Of a stretch of 64,000 nucleotides of DNA, positions 33,583 through 42,682 are shown in pieces; the stretch's first letter is position 1; each line of letters opens with the position of its first letter. The DNA lies in contig NZ_JBQHUF010000014.1 in assembly GCF_052065355.1 (NCBI RefSeq), forward strand, positions 35,361 to 99,360, written 5' to 3'. This DNA comes from Flavonifractor sp052065355 (GTDB lineage: Bacteria > Bacillota > Clostridia > Oscillospirales > Oscillospiraceae). Position numbers and translations under genes: made by a program. The notes under the pieces were generated by a model, which ran no database searches, was not told the origin of the DNA, and was given only the letters and a program-made list of their open reading frames with translations.

Positions 33583-34733
33583 CAGAAACCCACGTCTATG
33601 TGATCCGCTGCGGCGGCTATGAGCAGACGGAGGAGGCGCTGCGCTCCGTTTTGTCCCAAATGGGCGGGATGGAGCGCTTCGTCAAGCCGGGTGAGCGGAT
33701 CTTGCTGAAAGCCAACCTGCTGCGCCCCGCTCCGCCGGAAGCAGCGGTATGCACCCATCCGGCGGTGGTGGAGGCGGTGGCCAAGCTGGTGCGGGAGGCT
33801 GGCGGCCAGGCGATCATCACCGACAGCCCCGGCGGCGCTCTGCAAAAGGAGTCCACCCTCCGGCATCTGTATGAAAAGACGGGTATGACCCAGGCCGCCG
33901 CCCGCTCGGGAGCCGAGCTGAGCTACGATGCGTCCACCCGGCAGGTCTCCGTTCCCCGGGGAAAGGCCCTGCATCAGGCGGAGGTCATCACCCCCGCGGC
34001 AGAGGCCGACGGGGTGTTCGACCTGTGCAAAATGAAGACCCATGTGCTGATGGGCATGACCGGCGCAGTAAAGAACAGCTTTGGCATCATCCCCGGCCTA
34101 TCCAAGGTGGGCTTCCACGGCAGCCACCCGGACCGGACAGCCTTTGCCGACGTGGTGCTGGATCTCACCAGCTTCCTCTCTCCCCGGCTGTCCATTATGG
34201 ACGGCATCCTGGCCATGGAGGGAGAAGGTCCCGGCGCCTCCGGCACGCCCCGTCAGGTAGGCCTGCTGCTGGTGTCGGAAAATCCCCTGGCCCTGGATGT
34301 GGCGGCGGCGGAGATCATGGGTCTGCCCCGGGACTCCAACCCCCTCCTGCTGGCCGCTCAGCGGCGTGGGCTCACCCCCAACCGGGCGGAGGATGTGGAG
34401 CTCGTGGGCGGCAGCTGGGAGGAGCTTTGCATCCCGGACTACCGCTTCCCCTCCAACGTGCGGCGGGACCTGATGGAGTTTCTGGGACCTCTGGCCGGAC
34501 CGGCCAAAAAGCTGTGCAAGGCCATCCTCTCCCAGACCCCCAAGATCCAGCCGGGGCGCTGTGTTGGCTGCGGCATCTGTCAAAAGGCCTGCCCCGGCAA
34601 AGCCATCACCCTGGAGGGCGGCAAGGCCAAGGTCCATCCCGGCTCCTGCATCCGCTGCTTCTGCTGCCACGAGCTCTGTCCTCAGAAGGCGGTGGAGCTG
34701 AAGCGTGGTCCTCTGGGCAGGCTGCTGAAATAA
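33579..34733 (+). CDS. DUF362 domain protein with two [4Fe-4S] clusters
   Basis: 384 residues. The N-terminal DUF362 domain (about 1-300) includes LLKANLL, TDSPGGAL, CKMKTHVLMGMTGAVKNSFG and DGILAMEGEGP. The C terminus is a bacterial ferredoxin domain with CVGCGICQKACP and CIRCFCCHELCP. Probably a cytoplasmic redox protein of unknown substrate. Translationally coupled to cdd by an ATGA overlap, though a functional link is not obvious. Confidence 0.92.
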   Translation: MTETHVYVIRCGGYEQTEEALRSVLSQMGGMERFVKPGERILLKANLLRPAPPEAAVCTHPAVVEAVAKLVREAGGQAIITDSPGGALQKESTLRHLYEKTGMTQAAARSGAELSYDASTRQVSVPRGKALHQAEVITPAAEADGVFDLCKMKTHVLMGMTGAVKNSFGIIPGLSKVGFHGSHPDRTAFADVVLDLTSFLSPRLSIMDGILAMEGEGPGASGTPRQVGLLLVSENPLALDVAAAEIMGLPRDSNPLLLAAQRRGLTPNRAEDVELVGGSWEELCIPDYRFPSNVRRDLMEFLGPLAGPAKKLCKAILSQTPKIQPGRCVGCGICQKACPGKAITLEGGKAKVHPGSCIRCFCCHELCPQKAVELKRGPLGRLLK

Positions 34734-34737
34734 GGTC

Positions 34738-34772
34738 AAAAAAAGACCGCTGCGATGCAGCGGTCTTTTTTT
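34738..34772. terminator. Bidirectional rho-independent terminator
   Basis: Stem AGACCGCTGC / GCAGCGGTCT with a three-base loop between long A and T runs. Confidence 0.93.
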
Positions 34773-34776
34773 CTGG

Positions 34777-35166
34777 TTACTCCTGAGGAGGAACGTCCTG
34801 GCTGTCGGCGGGCTCGTCGGCGGCCACAGGCTCCTCGGGAGGCACGTTGGTCTCCACATAGCTGGCGGCCTCGTCGTCGCTGATGTTGCCCTCCTGCTTG
34901 AGCTCAGCAATGCGGGTCTTGTTCTCCTCGATGTTGATCTTGGCGGCGGTGATCCGCTCGCACAGAGCCACATAGGCGGGCTCGGCAGCCATACCCCGCT
35001 CGGCATAGTAGAGCTTGCCGATCTCGATATAGGCCTTGCGGATGGCGTCCTCCTCGCTGGCGTTGTTCAGGCTCAGCTTGGTGATCTCAGCCAGCTGCTT
35101 GGACTTGGCCACGCCGGCCCGGCCCAGGTCCATCGCCCGATCCTTCAGTTCGTCAAAAAAAGCCAT
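34777..35166 (-). CDS. Hypothetical acidic helical protein
   Basis: 129 residues. The N-terminal half is predicted helical or coiled coil (KSKQLAEITKLSLNNASEEDAIRKAYIEIGKLYY...ENKTRIAELKQ); the C-terminal tail is strongly acidic and Pro-rich. No signal peptide or membrane segment. AAGGAGG precedes the ATG. Similar small proteins are common in Clostridia beside zinc-ribbon proteins, but no function is known. Confidence 0.8.
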   Translation of the reverse strand: MAFFDELKDRAMDLGRAGVAKSKQLAEITKLSLNNASEEDAIRKAYIEIGKLYYAERGMAAEPAYVALCERITAAKINIEENKTRIAELKQEGNISDDEAASYVETNVPPEEPVAADEPADSQDVPPQE

Positions 35167-35263
35167 TTCTTAACCTCCTTACGGTTCGTCACTGGAATGA
35201 TGGCCTTATTGTACCCCGTTCCCCTCCGGCGCGCAAGAGCGGTCGGGGAGATTTCATGCAAAT

Positions 35264-35680
35264 TTAATCCTTTTTGCCGCCCTTCTTAAAGGCAAAGAAC
35301 CGCTGTCCGAAGTAATTCAGGCCGGTATAGATGCACATGCCTGCCAGCATGGCCACGTTCTCCTGGATCTTCACGCTCTGGCCGGAGAGGACCCAGAGCA
35401 CCAAAGGCTTGGCGATGGCGTAGGCGATGACCCAGCAAACCGCCACGGTGATGATGAACTTGACCACCTGCCACCAGCTGCGCTCCTTGTTCTGGAAGGT
35501 GAAGTACTTATTGAGGAAAAAGCTCACGATGCCGCCCACAATGTAGTTGGCGGCGGTGGAGGGCCAGTAGCCCCAGCCTGCCACGTTGTACAGCAGGAAC
35601 ATGATCCCCGCACCCACGATGGTATTGAGCACACCCACCAGCAGGAATTTGGGGATACTGTTATCAATCAGCTTTGCCAT
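35264..35680 (-). CDS. GtrA family membrane protein
   Basis: 138-residue protein with four membrane segments; LLVGVLNTIVGAGIMFLLY and NYIVGGIVSFFLNKYFTF are GtrA hallmarks. GtrA proteins are proposed to help move polyprenyl-linked sugars across the membrane. The start at 35680 overlaps the end of the glycosyltransferase gene by 17 bases, matching the usual GtrA/GtrB pairing. Confidence 0.92.
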   Translation of the reverse strand: MAKLIDNSIPKFLLVGVLNTIVGAGIMFLLYNVAGWGYWPSTAANYIVGGIVSFFLNKYFTFQNKERSWWQVVKFIITVAVCWVIAYAIAKPLVLWVLSGQSVKIQENVAMLAGMCIYTGLNYFGQRFFAFKKGGKKD

Positions 35681-36629
35681 CTCTGTCCTCCAGCACCTCA
35701 CGGAGCAGGAAGCGGGGCCGCTCCTTGGTCTCCAGATAGATCTTGCCGATATACTCGCCGATGACTCCCAGGGACAGGAGGATCAGGCCGCCGATGGCCC
35801 ACACCGAGCAGATCAGGCTGGCCCAGCCCATGATGGTCTCCCCCATGGCCCAGCGGACGATGGAGTAGATCAGCATGGCGATACTGATCAGGAACACCAG
35901 AAAGCCCAGGCCGGTGATCATGCGGATGGGCTTCACCGACAGGGAGGTGATGCCCTCCATGGCGAAGGAGAGCATTTTCTTGAGGGGATACTTGCTCTCA
36001 CCGGCAAACCGCTCGCCCCGCTCGTAGGTCACGGTGCCGGTGCGATAGCCGATCATGGGCACGATGCCCCGGAGGAACAGGTTGACCTCCTTGAACTGGG
36101 CCAGACCCTCCAGAGCCCGCTTGGACATGAGGCGGTAGTCGGCGTGGTTGAACACCGTCTCCGCGCCCATGGCGTTCATCAGTTTGTAAAAACCCTCGGC
36201 GGTGAAGCGCTTGAAGAAGGTGTCCTTCTTCCGGGAGGAGCGGACGCCGTAGACGATGTCGCACCCGGCGTAGTACTCCTCCACCATGGCGTCCACCGCG
36301 TCGATGTCGTCCTGCAGGTCGGCGTCCATGGAGATGGCCATGTCGCACCGGTCCTTGGCGGTCATCAGACCCGCCAGCAGGGCGTTCTGGTGGCCCCGGT
36401 TGCGGGTCAGGTCCGCCCCGGAGAACAGGGAGCACTGTTCGTGGAGCTGAGAGATGATCTCCCAGGTCTTATCCTTGGAGCCGTCGTTGACAAAGAGCAC
36501 CCGGCTGTCCGGCGAGATTTTGTCCGCCGCTATCAGACTCTCCAGCTTCTCCTTCAGACGCCGGGAGGTCTCGGGCAGGACTTCCTCTTCGTTGTAGCAG
36601 GGGACCACGATGTAAAGAATATCTGCCAT
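35664..36629 (-). CDS. GT2 family glycosyltransferase (GtrB/DPM1-like)
   Basis: 321 residues. The catalytic domain (about 1-220) has IVVPCYNEEEVLPE, VLFVNDGSKD, the DxD-type MDADLQD and YGVRSSRKKD; two C-terminal membrane helices follow. This is the polyprenyl-phosphate sugar synthase type. The ATG at 36629 gives the family start MADILYIVVP. Partners with GtrA for envelope glycan modification. Confidence 0.94.
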   Translation of the reverse strand: MADILYIVVPCYNEEEVLPETSRRLKEKLESLIAADKISPDSRVLFVNDGSKDKTWEIISQLHEQCSLFSGADLTRNRGHQNALLAGLMTAKDRCDMAISMDADLQDDIDAVDAMVEEYYAGCDIVYGVRSSRKKDTFFKRFTAEGFYKLMNAMGAETVFNHADYRLMSKRALEGLAQFKEVNLFLRGIVPMIGYRTGTVTYERGERFAGESKYPLKKMLSFAMEGITSLSVKPIRMITGLGFLVFLISIAMLIYSIVRWAMGETIMGWASLICSVWAIGGLILLSLGVIGEYIGKIYLETKERPRFLLREVLEDRDGKAD

Positions 36630-36689
36630 GATTCCTACTTCCTTATCTTTTTTTCGTGAAGCCATTATACCCTCTTTAGACGTAAAAAG

Positions 36690-36890
36690 CTACGGTTTGG
36701 TTTCCTCTTTTCCAAACATAGATATTTCAAGGACCTCGCAAATCCGCATCAGCACATCCACCGAGGGCTTTTTTCGTCCGCTTTCGATTTCCGCAATAAA
36801 GGGCTGAGATACCTGTACCAGCTCTGCCAGCTTGCCCTGGCTGAGCCCCTTTTCTTTTCTCCGCTCCCGGATGACTGTCCGATAGTCCAT
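36690..36890 (-). CDS. XRE family helix-turn-helix regulator (small)
   Basis: 66 residues, a bare HTH_3 domain: RRKEKGLSQGKLAELVQVSQPFIAEIESGRKKPSVDVLMRICEVLEIS. AAGGAG lies eight bases before ATG 36890. Divergent from a small gene at 37018; the 127-base gap holds three copies of a near-perfect dyad that are probably its operators. Confidence 0.93.
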   Translation of the reverse strand: MDYRTVIRERRKEKGLSQGKLAELVQVSQPFIAEIESGRKKPSVDVLMRICEVLEISMFGKEETKP

Positions 36891-36917
36891 TCTCTTCACT
36901 CCTTGCTCTTTCTTATT

Positions 36918-37001
36918 ATAGCTGATAGCAATACTCTTTTCATCTATAGCTTTCAGCTATTGACTTTCTTATCTGGCAGAAATATAATAGCTGTAAGCTA
37001 T
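36918..37001. promoter_or_regulatory. Three dyad operators in the divergent xre promoter region
   Basis: The dyad ATAGCT-N3-AGCTAT occurs at 36918-36932 (one mismatch), 36946-36960 (perfect) and 36987-37001 (perfect). A rightward promoter TTGACT (36960-36965)/TATAAT (36983-36988), 17-base spacer, is overlapped by copies two and three; a leftward TATAAT (36915-36920) overlaps copy one. Confidence 0.85.
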
Positions 37002-37017
37002 ATTTGAGGTGAGCAGA

Positions 37018-37296
37018 ATGGAACATCCTTTCACGCTTCTCGAGCGGGTAAAAACCTTTATGCTCCACGAAAAACTGTCCTGCCTGGACCCCTACACGCA
37101 GGCCAGGCAGGACAGTGACGCCCTGTGGAACCGCTTCTGTGCCGATCATCCTCCGGCACTGCGGCATCAGGTATTGGAGCTTTTGGATCATCGGGACACC
37201 GTTTCCTGCCTGGAGCAGGACGCCGCCTTCTGCCTGGGCCTCCAGCTGGGGCTGGAGCTGGGCCGTCTGCCGGAATTCTGGGAAGCGGAACCATAA
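37018..37296 (+). CDS. Hypothetical small protein divergent from xre
   Basis: 92 residues: a helical N-terminal part with LDPYTQARQDSDALWNRFC, then LLDHRDTVSCLEQDAAFCLGLQLGLELG. The alternating acidic/hydrophobic helices resemble small DUF6809-like proteins of Clostridia, but this is uncertain. The ATG at 37018 follows GAGGTG. Likely controlled by the adjacent XRE protein. Confidence 0.72.
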   Translation: MEHPFTLLERVKTFMLHEKLSCLDPYTQARQDSDALWNRFCADHPPALRHQVLELLDHRDTVSCLEQDAAFCLGLQLGLELGRLPEFWEAEP

Positions 37297-37301
37297 CGCT
37301 C

Positions 37302-38012
37302 CTACTCCTCCAAACGACGCCTCAGACGGTCCATGGTGCGCCGCTCGATGCGGGACACCTGCACCTGGCTCACCCCCAGCACCCGGGCGGTCTGTTCCTG
37401 GGTCATCCCCCGGTAGTACCGCAGCAGGATGACCTGGCGCTCCCGGTCGGGCAGGCTGCCGATGGCCGCCCGGAGGGACTCCCGCTCCACGATACCCTCC
37501 TCCATGCCGTCAGTGCCCAGCACGCTCTCCAGGGTCAGGCCGTCCCCCGTCTCCATCTGGAGGGAGGCTACCGGCAGATTGGCCTCCTCGGCGGCGGCGA
37601 TCTCCTCCGGCTCCAACCCCGTCTCCGCCCCCAGCTCGGACAGGGTGGGCTCCCGGCCCAGCCGGGCGGACAGCCGGTCCCGGGCAGTGCGGATCATCCC
37701 CGCACGCTCCTTCAGGCCACGGCTCACCTTCACCGCCCCGTCATCCCGGAGAAACCGCCGGATCTCCCCGGCGATCTTGGGCACGGCGTAGGTGGAAAAC
37801 TGACAGCCGAAGGCCGGGTCAAAGCCCCGCACCGCCTTGAGAAACCCCAGGCAGCCCAGCTGATACAGGTCCTCCGGCTCCACGCCCCGGCCGTAGTACC
37901 GCCGGACAATGGACCAGATCAGGCCCCCGTTTTCCTCAATGAGCCGGGTGCAGGCCTCGTTATCGCCCTGTCTGGCCTCCTCCAGCAGCTGGGGGGTATC
38001 TGCCACCCTCAC
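37302..38012 (-). CDS. sigF: Sporulation RNA polymerase sigma-F factor
   Basis: 236-residue sigma-70-family factor (spoIIAC). Region 2 motifs EPEDLYQLGCLGFLKAVRGFD and FSTYAVPKIAGEIRRFLRDDG, region 3 and the region 4 helix TARVLGVSQVQVSRIERR match SigF. The adjacent spoIIAB and spoIIAA genes make this sigma-F rather than sigma-G. It directs forespore transcription, which indicates an endospore former. It overlaps spoIIAB by four bases. Confidence 0.95.
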   Translation of the reverse strand: MRVADTPQLLEEARQGDNEACTRLIEENGGLIWSIVRRYYGRGVEPEDLYQLGCLGFLKAVRGFDPAFGCQFSTYAVPKIAGEIRRFLRDDGAVKVSRGLKERAGMIRTARDRLSARLGREPTLSELGAETGLEPEEIAAAEEANLPVASLQMETGDGLTLESVLGTDGMEEGIVERESLRAAIGSLPDRERQVILLRYYRGMTQEQTARVLGVSQVQVSRIERRTMDRLRRRLEE

Positions 38013-38452
38013 CCCGCAGTCCCCACCCGGCGGGAGATCCGGCGGCGCATGGTGACCACCGTTCCCTTGCCGGGTACGGAGCGGATGCGGAGCTTGTCCA
38101 TAAAGCTCTCCATAATGGTGAAGCCCATGCCGCTGCGCTCGGTCCCGCCGGTGGTATACATGGGCTGGCGGGCCTGCTCCACGTCGGGGATGCCCACCCC
38201 CTTATCCTTCACCTGGATCTCCAGGGTATTGTCCTCAAACAGCCGCAGGCGCATGGTCACCGGCCCCAGGGTGTCCGGGTAGGCGTGGACGATGCAGTTG
38301 GTCACCGCCTCGCTCACCGCCGTGCGGATGTCGTTCACCTCGTCCAGAGTAGGGTCCAGCTGGGCGGCAAAGCAGGCAGCCGTGGTGCGGGCAAAGCCCT
38401 CGTTGGCCGACCGGCTGAGAAAGGTTACCACAGCCTCATTGGTTGGTTTCAT
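38009..38452 (-). CDS. spoIIAB: Anti-sigma F factor / SpoIIAA kinase
   Basis: 147-residue GHKL ATPase-kinase. N box EAVTNCIVHAYP, the G1 motif VKDKGVGIPD, and G2 GMGFTIMESFMD. It binds and blocks sigma-F and phosphorylates SpoIIAA. ATG at 38452 has AGGAGG upstream. Central gene of the spoIIA operon. Confidence 0.96.
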   Translation of the reverse strand: MKPTNEAVVTFLSRSANEGFARTTAACFAAQLDPTLDEVNDIRTAVSEAVTNCIVHAYPDTLGPVTMRLRLFEDNTLEIQVKDKGVGIPDVEQARQPMYTTGGTERSGMGFTIMESFMDKLRIRSVPGKGTVVTMRRRISRRVGTAG

Positions 38453-38467
38453 TATGTAAACTCCTCC

Positions 38468-38773
38468 TTATTCCAGTTCTATCAGCTTGTCCAGACCGGC
38501 GGCCCGCAGCACCCTGGCCGCCTGCTGAGGCACCCGGGTCACCCGCAGCGTGCCGTTCAGCTCTTCCATCCGCCGCCGGGCCCGCAGCAGAACGGCCAGG
38601 CCTGAACTGTCCATAAAGCTGACTCCTCCCAGGTCCAGCGTGAGCCGCCGCGGCAGCGCCTGGTCGATCTGCCGGTCCAGCTCCGACAGGATCTCCCTGG
38701 CCCGGTGGTGGTCCAGCTCTCCTTCAATGGCGGCATACAGGGTCCGGTCCTCCGCCCTGCAGTTCATTGCCAT
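38468..38773 (-). CDS. spoIIAA: Anti-sigma F factor antagonist
   Basis: 101-residue STAS-domain protein with the phosphorylatable serine in LGGVSFMDSSGLAVLL. In its unphosphorylated form it releases sigma-F from SpoIIAB. First gene of the spoIIA operon, 15 bases before spoIIAB. Confidence 0.95.
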   Translation of the reverse strand: MAMNCRAEDRTLYAAIEGELDHHRAREILSELDRQIDQALPRRLTLDLGGVSFMDSSGLAVLLRARRRMEELNGTLRVTRVPQQAARVLRAAGLDKLIELE

Positions 38774-38793
38774 AACGCGTCCCTCCTGTGTAT

Positions 38794-38832
38794 AAAAAAA
38801 TCGCGATATACCAGATACTGGTATATCGCGAT
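38794..38832 (-). terminator. Terminator between the lipoprotein gene and spoIIA
   Basis: A perfect 14-bp dyad ATCGCGATATACCA with a five-base loop. On the minus strand it is followed by a run of seven T, so it ends the lipoprotein transcript just before spoIIAA. Confidence 0.85.
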
Positions 38833-38868
38833 ACTATCATATGCGATGTGCTGATTCTGTCGAAGCCG

Positions 38869-39609
38869 TCAACTCAGCAGGGAAAAATCGGTAAAAATCC
38901 ACCGCTCTCCCACTTTTTCGTAGGGGAAATGATAGGTGGAGGTCCCTGTTACCGCGCCGCCCTGCTCCGGGTCCACTACCTCCACGGTGGCCTGGACCAC
39001 CACCCGGTTGGGATTGTCATCCCGGATCACCTGGGTGTACTCCGCGCCCAGGTAGATGTTGCTTCCCCGGCCGCCGTCCTGCACGTACAGCACATTGTCG
39101 ATATCAATATACTGGGTGCTTTCGTAGGGCAGCAGCTTTTCCACCAGCGCGTCGGAAAACAGGGTTTTCAGGTAGCCGCGCAGTGTGGACAGGCTGTTGA
39201 TCCCGGGATAGTCCACCCGGTAGTACACCACGCCGTCCACCTCCCGGCTGTCCTCGGGATCAAAGGTCATGGGAGAGACCTGGAACCAGGTAAAAGCTTC
39301 CTTGGCAGCGCGGTAGGCCTCCAGCACCTCTTCATCCGTCGGTCCCGTCACCTCCGGCTCCGGCTGGGCAGATTCCACAGGGCTGGGCTCCGGGCTGGAC
39401 GTAGCCTCCACCTCCGGGCTGGGGGTGGAAACGGGAGCCACGCTCTCTGTCTCCTCAGGAACAAAAGATGGGGCGGGCGACTCACTGGCCGGCGGCGTCG
39501 CGCTCTGCTCCGGTTGACTGGTCCCGGTCACATCATTGTTCCCGCAGGAACCGGTACAGCCCGCCAGCAGCAGAAACAGTGCCAGCAAAGGCAGCCATCG
39601 TTTTTTCAT
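38869..39609 (-). CDS. Hypothetical lipoprotein
   Basis: 246 residues. Signal peptide with lipobox LLLAGCTG (Cys near 18), a long low-complexity Ser/Pro/Glu linker (about 30-95) and a C-terminal domain (EEVLEAYRAAKEAFTWF ... YEKVGERWIFTDFSLL) resembling small extracytoplasmic beta/alpha domains. The ATG at 39609 gives a normal signal peptide. Function unknown. Confidence 0.8.
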   Translation of the reverse strand: MKKRWLPLLALFLLLAGCTGSCGNNDVTGTSQPEQSATPPASESPAPSFVPEETESVAPVSTPSPEVEATSSPEPSPVESAQPEPEVTGPTDEEVLEAYRAAKEAFTWFQVSPMTFDPEDSREVDGVVYYRVDYPGINSLSTLRGYLKTLFSDALVEKLLPYESTQYIDIDNVLYVQDGGRGSNIYLGAEYTQVIRDDNPNRVVVQATVEVVDPEQGGAVTGTSTYHFPYEKVGERWIFTDFSLLS

Positions 39610-39717
39610 CGCAGCCAGCCTCCTTTCCACGTAATACGGCATTTTCTAGTATTTTAGCTGAATCTCACCGAAAGTACAACTGCTACCGTGTTACAAAGAG
39701 TGACAATATGGACACGA

Positions 39718-39750
39718 AAACGCCGCCATCCGAAAGCAATGGCGGCGTTT
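39718..39750 (-). terminator. Terminator of valS
   Basis: Stem AACGCCGCCAT / ATGGCGGCGTT with a nine-base loop; the minus strand continues with TTTTCG. It lies 22 bases beyond the valS stop. Confidence 0.75.
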
Positions 39751-39771
39751 CGCAGTTTTTCGGCAGATTTA

Positions 39772-42405
39772 TCAGCCCAGCGCGGCGGCAGATTCTTCCA
39801 GCTTGACCAGCAGAGCCTTCAGTTTGTTCGCACGCTCCCGCTCGGCCTCCACCACGTTGGCAGGGGCCTTGTTCACGAAGCCGGGGTTATTCAGCTTGGT
39901 CTCCAGCTTATCCAGCTCCTTGCGGTTCTTATCCAGCTCCTTCTGGATGCGGGCACGCTCCTTATCCAGGTCCACCAGCTCGGCCAGAGGCAGATACAGG
40001 CGGGCAGCGTGGGTGGTGACCACCACCATGCCCTGGGTATCCACCTCCTCGGTGGCCTCCACCACCTTCACGTCGCTGGCGTAGGCCAGGCGCTTCAGGA
40101 AGGGGATGCCCTGATGGAACACGGCCTGCTCCAGGGTGGAGATGGTGAGCTGCGCCTTCTTGGAGGGGGGCACGTTCATCTCGGCACGGCGGGCCCGGAT
40201 GGCGCGGATGGCGTCCATGATCAGCTCCATGGCCTTCTCCTCCTCGGGGAAGTCCAGGTTCACATGGTGCTCCGGCCACTGCTGGAGCATCAGGTAGTCG
40301 CCCTCGTGGGGCAGAGCCTGCCAGATCTCCTCGGTGATGAAGGGCATGAAGGGGTGCAGCAGCTTGAGGATCTGGGTCAGCACGTAGCACAGCACCTGCT
40401 GGGCCCGGATCTTGCTGTCCTCGTCCTCGCCCTGGAGGCGGGTCTTGGTCAGCTCGATATACCAGTCGCAGTAGGAATCCCAGATGAAGTCGTACACCTT
40501 CTGGGCGGCCACGCCCAGCTCATAGCGCTCCATGTTCTCGGTGATCTCGGGGATGACGCTGTTCAGCTTGGACAGGATCCACTTGTCCTCCAGCTCCAGC
40601 TTCTCCGGCAGCTCACACTTGTCGATGGTCAGGTTCATCATCAGGAAGCGGCTGGCGTTCCAGATCTTGTTGGCGAAGTTGCGCATGGCCTCGCACCGCT
40701 CGGTGTAGAAGCGCATGTCGTTTCCGGGAGAGTTGCCGGTGACCAGGTTGAAGCGCAGGGCATCCGCGCCGTACTGGTTGGCCATCTCCAGGGGGTCGAT
40801 GCCGTTGCCCAGGGACTTGGACATTTTTCTGCCCTTGTCGTCCCGCACCAGGCCGTGGATGAACACGGTGTGGAAGGGGGGCTTCTTGGTGTGCTCGCAG
40901 CCGGAGAAGATCATACGGGCCACCCAGAAGAAGATGATGTCGTAGCCGGTGACCAGCACGTCGGTGGGATAGAAATACTTATAGTCCTCAGTCTCCTCGG
41001 GCCAGCCCAGAGTGGAGAAGGGCCATAGAGCGGAGGAGAACCAGGTGTCCAGTACGTCCTCCTCCTGCTTGATGTTCTTGGAGTGGCAGTGCTCGCACTC
41101 GGTGGGATCGTCCTCGGACACGGTGATGTGGCCGCACTCCTGGCAGGTCCAGGCGGGGATCTGGTGGCCCCACCACAGCTGGCGGGAGATACACCAGTCG
41201 TGGACGTTCTCCATCCAGTTGGTGTAGGTCTTGGAGAAGCGGTCGGGGACGAACTTGACCTCGCCCTCGTTCACCACCCGCAGGGCCTCCTCGGCCAGGG
41301 GCTTCATCTTCACGAACCACTGGGCGGAGATCAGGGGCTCCACGTCATTGTGGCAGCGATAGCAGGTGCCCACGTTGTGCTGGTGGGGCTCCACCTTCAC
41401 CAGGTAGCCCTGCTCCTCCAGGTCGGCCACGATGGCCTTCCGGGCCTCATAGCGGTCCATGCCGGAGTACTTGCCGTACCCCTCCACCACCTTGCCGTTG
41501 TCGTCCAGCACACGGATGGTCTCCAGGTTCTGACGCAGGCCAACCTCGAAGTCGTTGGGATCGTGGGCGGGAGTCATCTTCACGCAGCCGGTGCCGAACT
41601 CCATGTCCACGTACTCGTCGGCCACGATGGGCATCTCACGGCCCACCAGAGGCAGGATGCACTTCTTACCCACGATGTCCTTGTACCGGTCGTCGTTGGG
41701 GTTGACGGCCACGCCGGTGTCGCCCAGCATGGTCTCGGGCCGGGTGGTGGCCACGATGACGTACCGGCCCTCCTCACCCTGGATGGGGTAGCGGATGTGC
41801 CAGAAGCTGCCGGGCTTGTCCTGATACTCCACCTCGGCGTCAGACAGAGCGGTGACGCAGTTGGGGCACCAGTTGATGATGCGGGAGCCCTTGTAAATGA
41901 GGCCCTTCTTGTACAGGGAGACGAACACATGGCGGACGGCCTTGGAGAGGCCCTCGTCCATGGTGAACCGGGAGCGGCTCCAGTCACAGGAGGCGCCCAG
42001 CTTCTTCTGCTGCTCCACGATGCGGTTGCCGTACTTGTTCTTCCAGTCCCACACACGCTCCAGGAACTTCTCCCGGCCCAGGTCGTAGCGGGTCAGGCCC
42101 TCATTCTTGCGCAGCTCCTCCTCCACCTTGATCTGGGTGGCGATGCCGGCGTGGTCGGTGCCGGGCACCCACAGGGCGGCGTAGCCCTGCATCCGCTTGA
42201 AGCGGATCAGGATGTCCTGGAGGGTGGAGTCCATGGCGTGGCCCATGTGGAGCTGGCCGGTGACGTTGGGGGGCGGCATAACGATGGTGAAGGGCTTTTT
42301 GTCGGGGTCACGGTGGCCCTCAAAGCAGCCGTTCTTCTCCCACATCTCGTAGATGCGGCCCTCCACCTCCTGGGGTTCATAGACCTTGGGAAGCTCTTTG
42401 CTCAT
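39772..42405 (-). CDS. valS: Valyl-tRNA synthetase
   Basis: 877-residue class I synthetase. HIGH motif in PPPNVTGQLHMGHA, KMSKS in GRKMSKSLGNGIDP, a CP1 editing domain with GTGCVKMTPAHDPNDFEVG, and a C-terminal coiled-coil arm (ELVDLDKERARIQKELDKNRKEL) that contacts tRNA. Length is normal. It has its own promoter and a T-box leader that senses uncharged tRNA(Val). Confidence 0.98.
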   Translation of the reverse strand: MSKELPKVYEPQEVEGRIYEMWEKNGCFEGHRDPDKKPFTIVMPPPNVTGQLHMGHAMDSTLQDILIRFKRMQGYAALWVPGTDHAGIATQIKVEEELRKNEGLTRYDLGREKFLERVWDWKNKYGNRIVEQQKKLGASCDWSRSRFTMDEGLSKAVRHVFVSLYKKGLIYKGSRIINWCPNCVTALSDAEVEYQDKPGSFWHIRYPIQGEEGRYVIVATTRPETMLGDTGVAVNPNDDRYKDIVGKKCILPLVGREMPIVADEYVDMEFGTGCVKMTPAHDPNDFEVGLRQNLETIRVLDDNGKVVEGYGKYSGMDRYEARKAIVADLEEQGYLVKVEPHQHNVGTCYRCHNDVEPLISAQWFVKMKPLAEEALRVVNEGEVKFVPDRFSKTYTNWMENVHDWCISRQLWWGHQIPAWTCQECGHITVSEDDPTECEHCHSKNIKQEEDVLDTWFSSALWPFSTLGWPEETEDYKYFYPTDVLVTGYDIIFFWVARMIFSGCEHTKKPPFHTVFIHGLVRDDKGRKMSKSLGNGIDPLEMANQYGADALRFNLVTGNSPGNDMRFYTERCEAMRNFANKIWNASRFLMMNLTIDKCELPEKLELEDKWILSKLNSVIPEITENMERYELGVAAQKVYDFIWDSYCDWYIELTKTRLQGEDEDSKIRAQQVLCYVLTQILKLLHPFMPFITEEIWQALPHEGDYLMLQQWPEHHVNLDFPEEEKAMELIMDAIRAIRARRAEMNVPPSKKAQLTISTLEQAVFHQGIPFLKRLAYASDVKVVEATEEVDTQGMVVVTTHAARLYLPLAELVDLDKERARIQKELDKNRKELDKLETKLNNPGFVNKAPANVVEAERERANKLKALLVKLEESAAALG

Positions 42406-42424
42406 TCAAAACACTCCTTTTCGG

Positions 42425-42675
42425 GGCAAAACAAAAGGTCCGCCCCAAGCTGTTGCTCAGGGCGAACCGAATTCAGTCCGCGGTACCACCTGAATTTCCT
42501 CAAGGGAGGACACTCATTGCCTCTGTAACGGGAGGATTCCGCCGCTTCCTACTCCATTCAGAAACGGGACTCCGGGACGACCTTCCCCCCACCGCCGGAG
42601 AGCCTTGCACCAAACCGGCTCCTCTCTGTACCTTCCGCGGGGGTACTCCTTCCCTTCGCTGTCTTTGCACGCGAT
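42425..42675 (-). promoter_or_regulatory. T-box leader of valS
   Basis: On the minus strand: an AAGGAGTAC motif of the stem I specifier bulge (near 42645), GAAGGTC near 42579-42585 suggesting a GUC (Val) specifier, the T-box AGGTGGTACCGCGG (42478-42491) and a terminator hairpin with TTTTGTTTTG (about 42424-42469). It couples valS expression to uncharged tRNA(Val). Confidence 0.93.
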
Positions 42676-42682
42676 TGGTTAT

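Noticed and set aside
37302..38012. Annotation as sigma-G
   Set aside because: The gene lies directly after spoIIAA and spoIIAB, which is the sigF arrangement.
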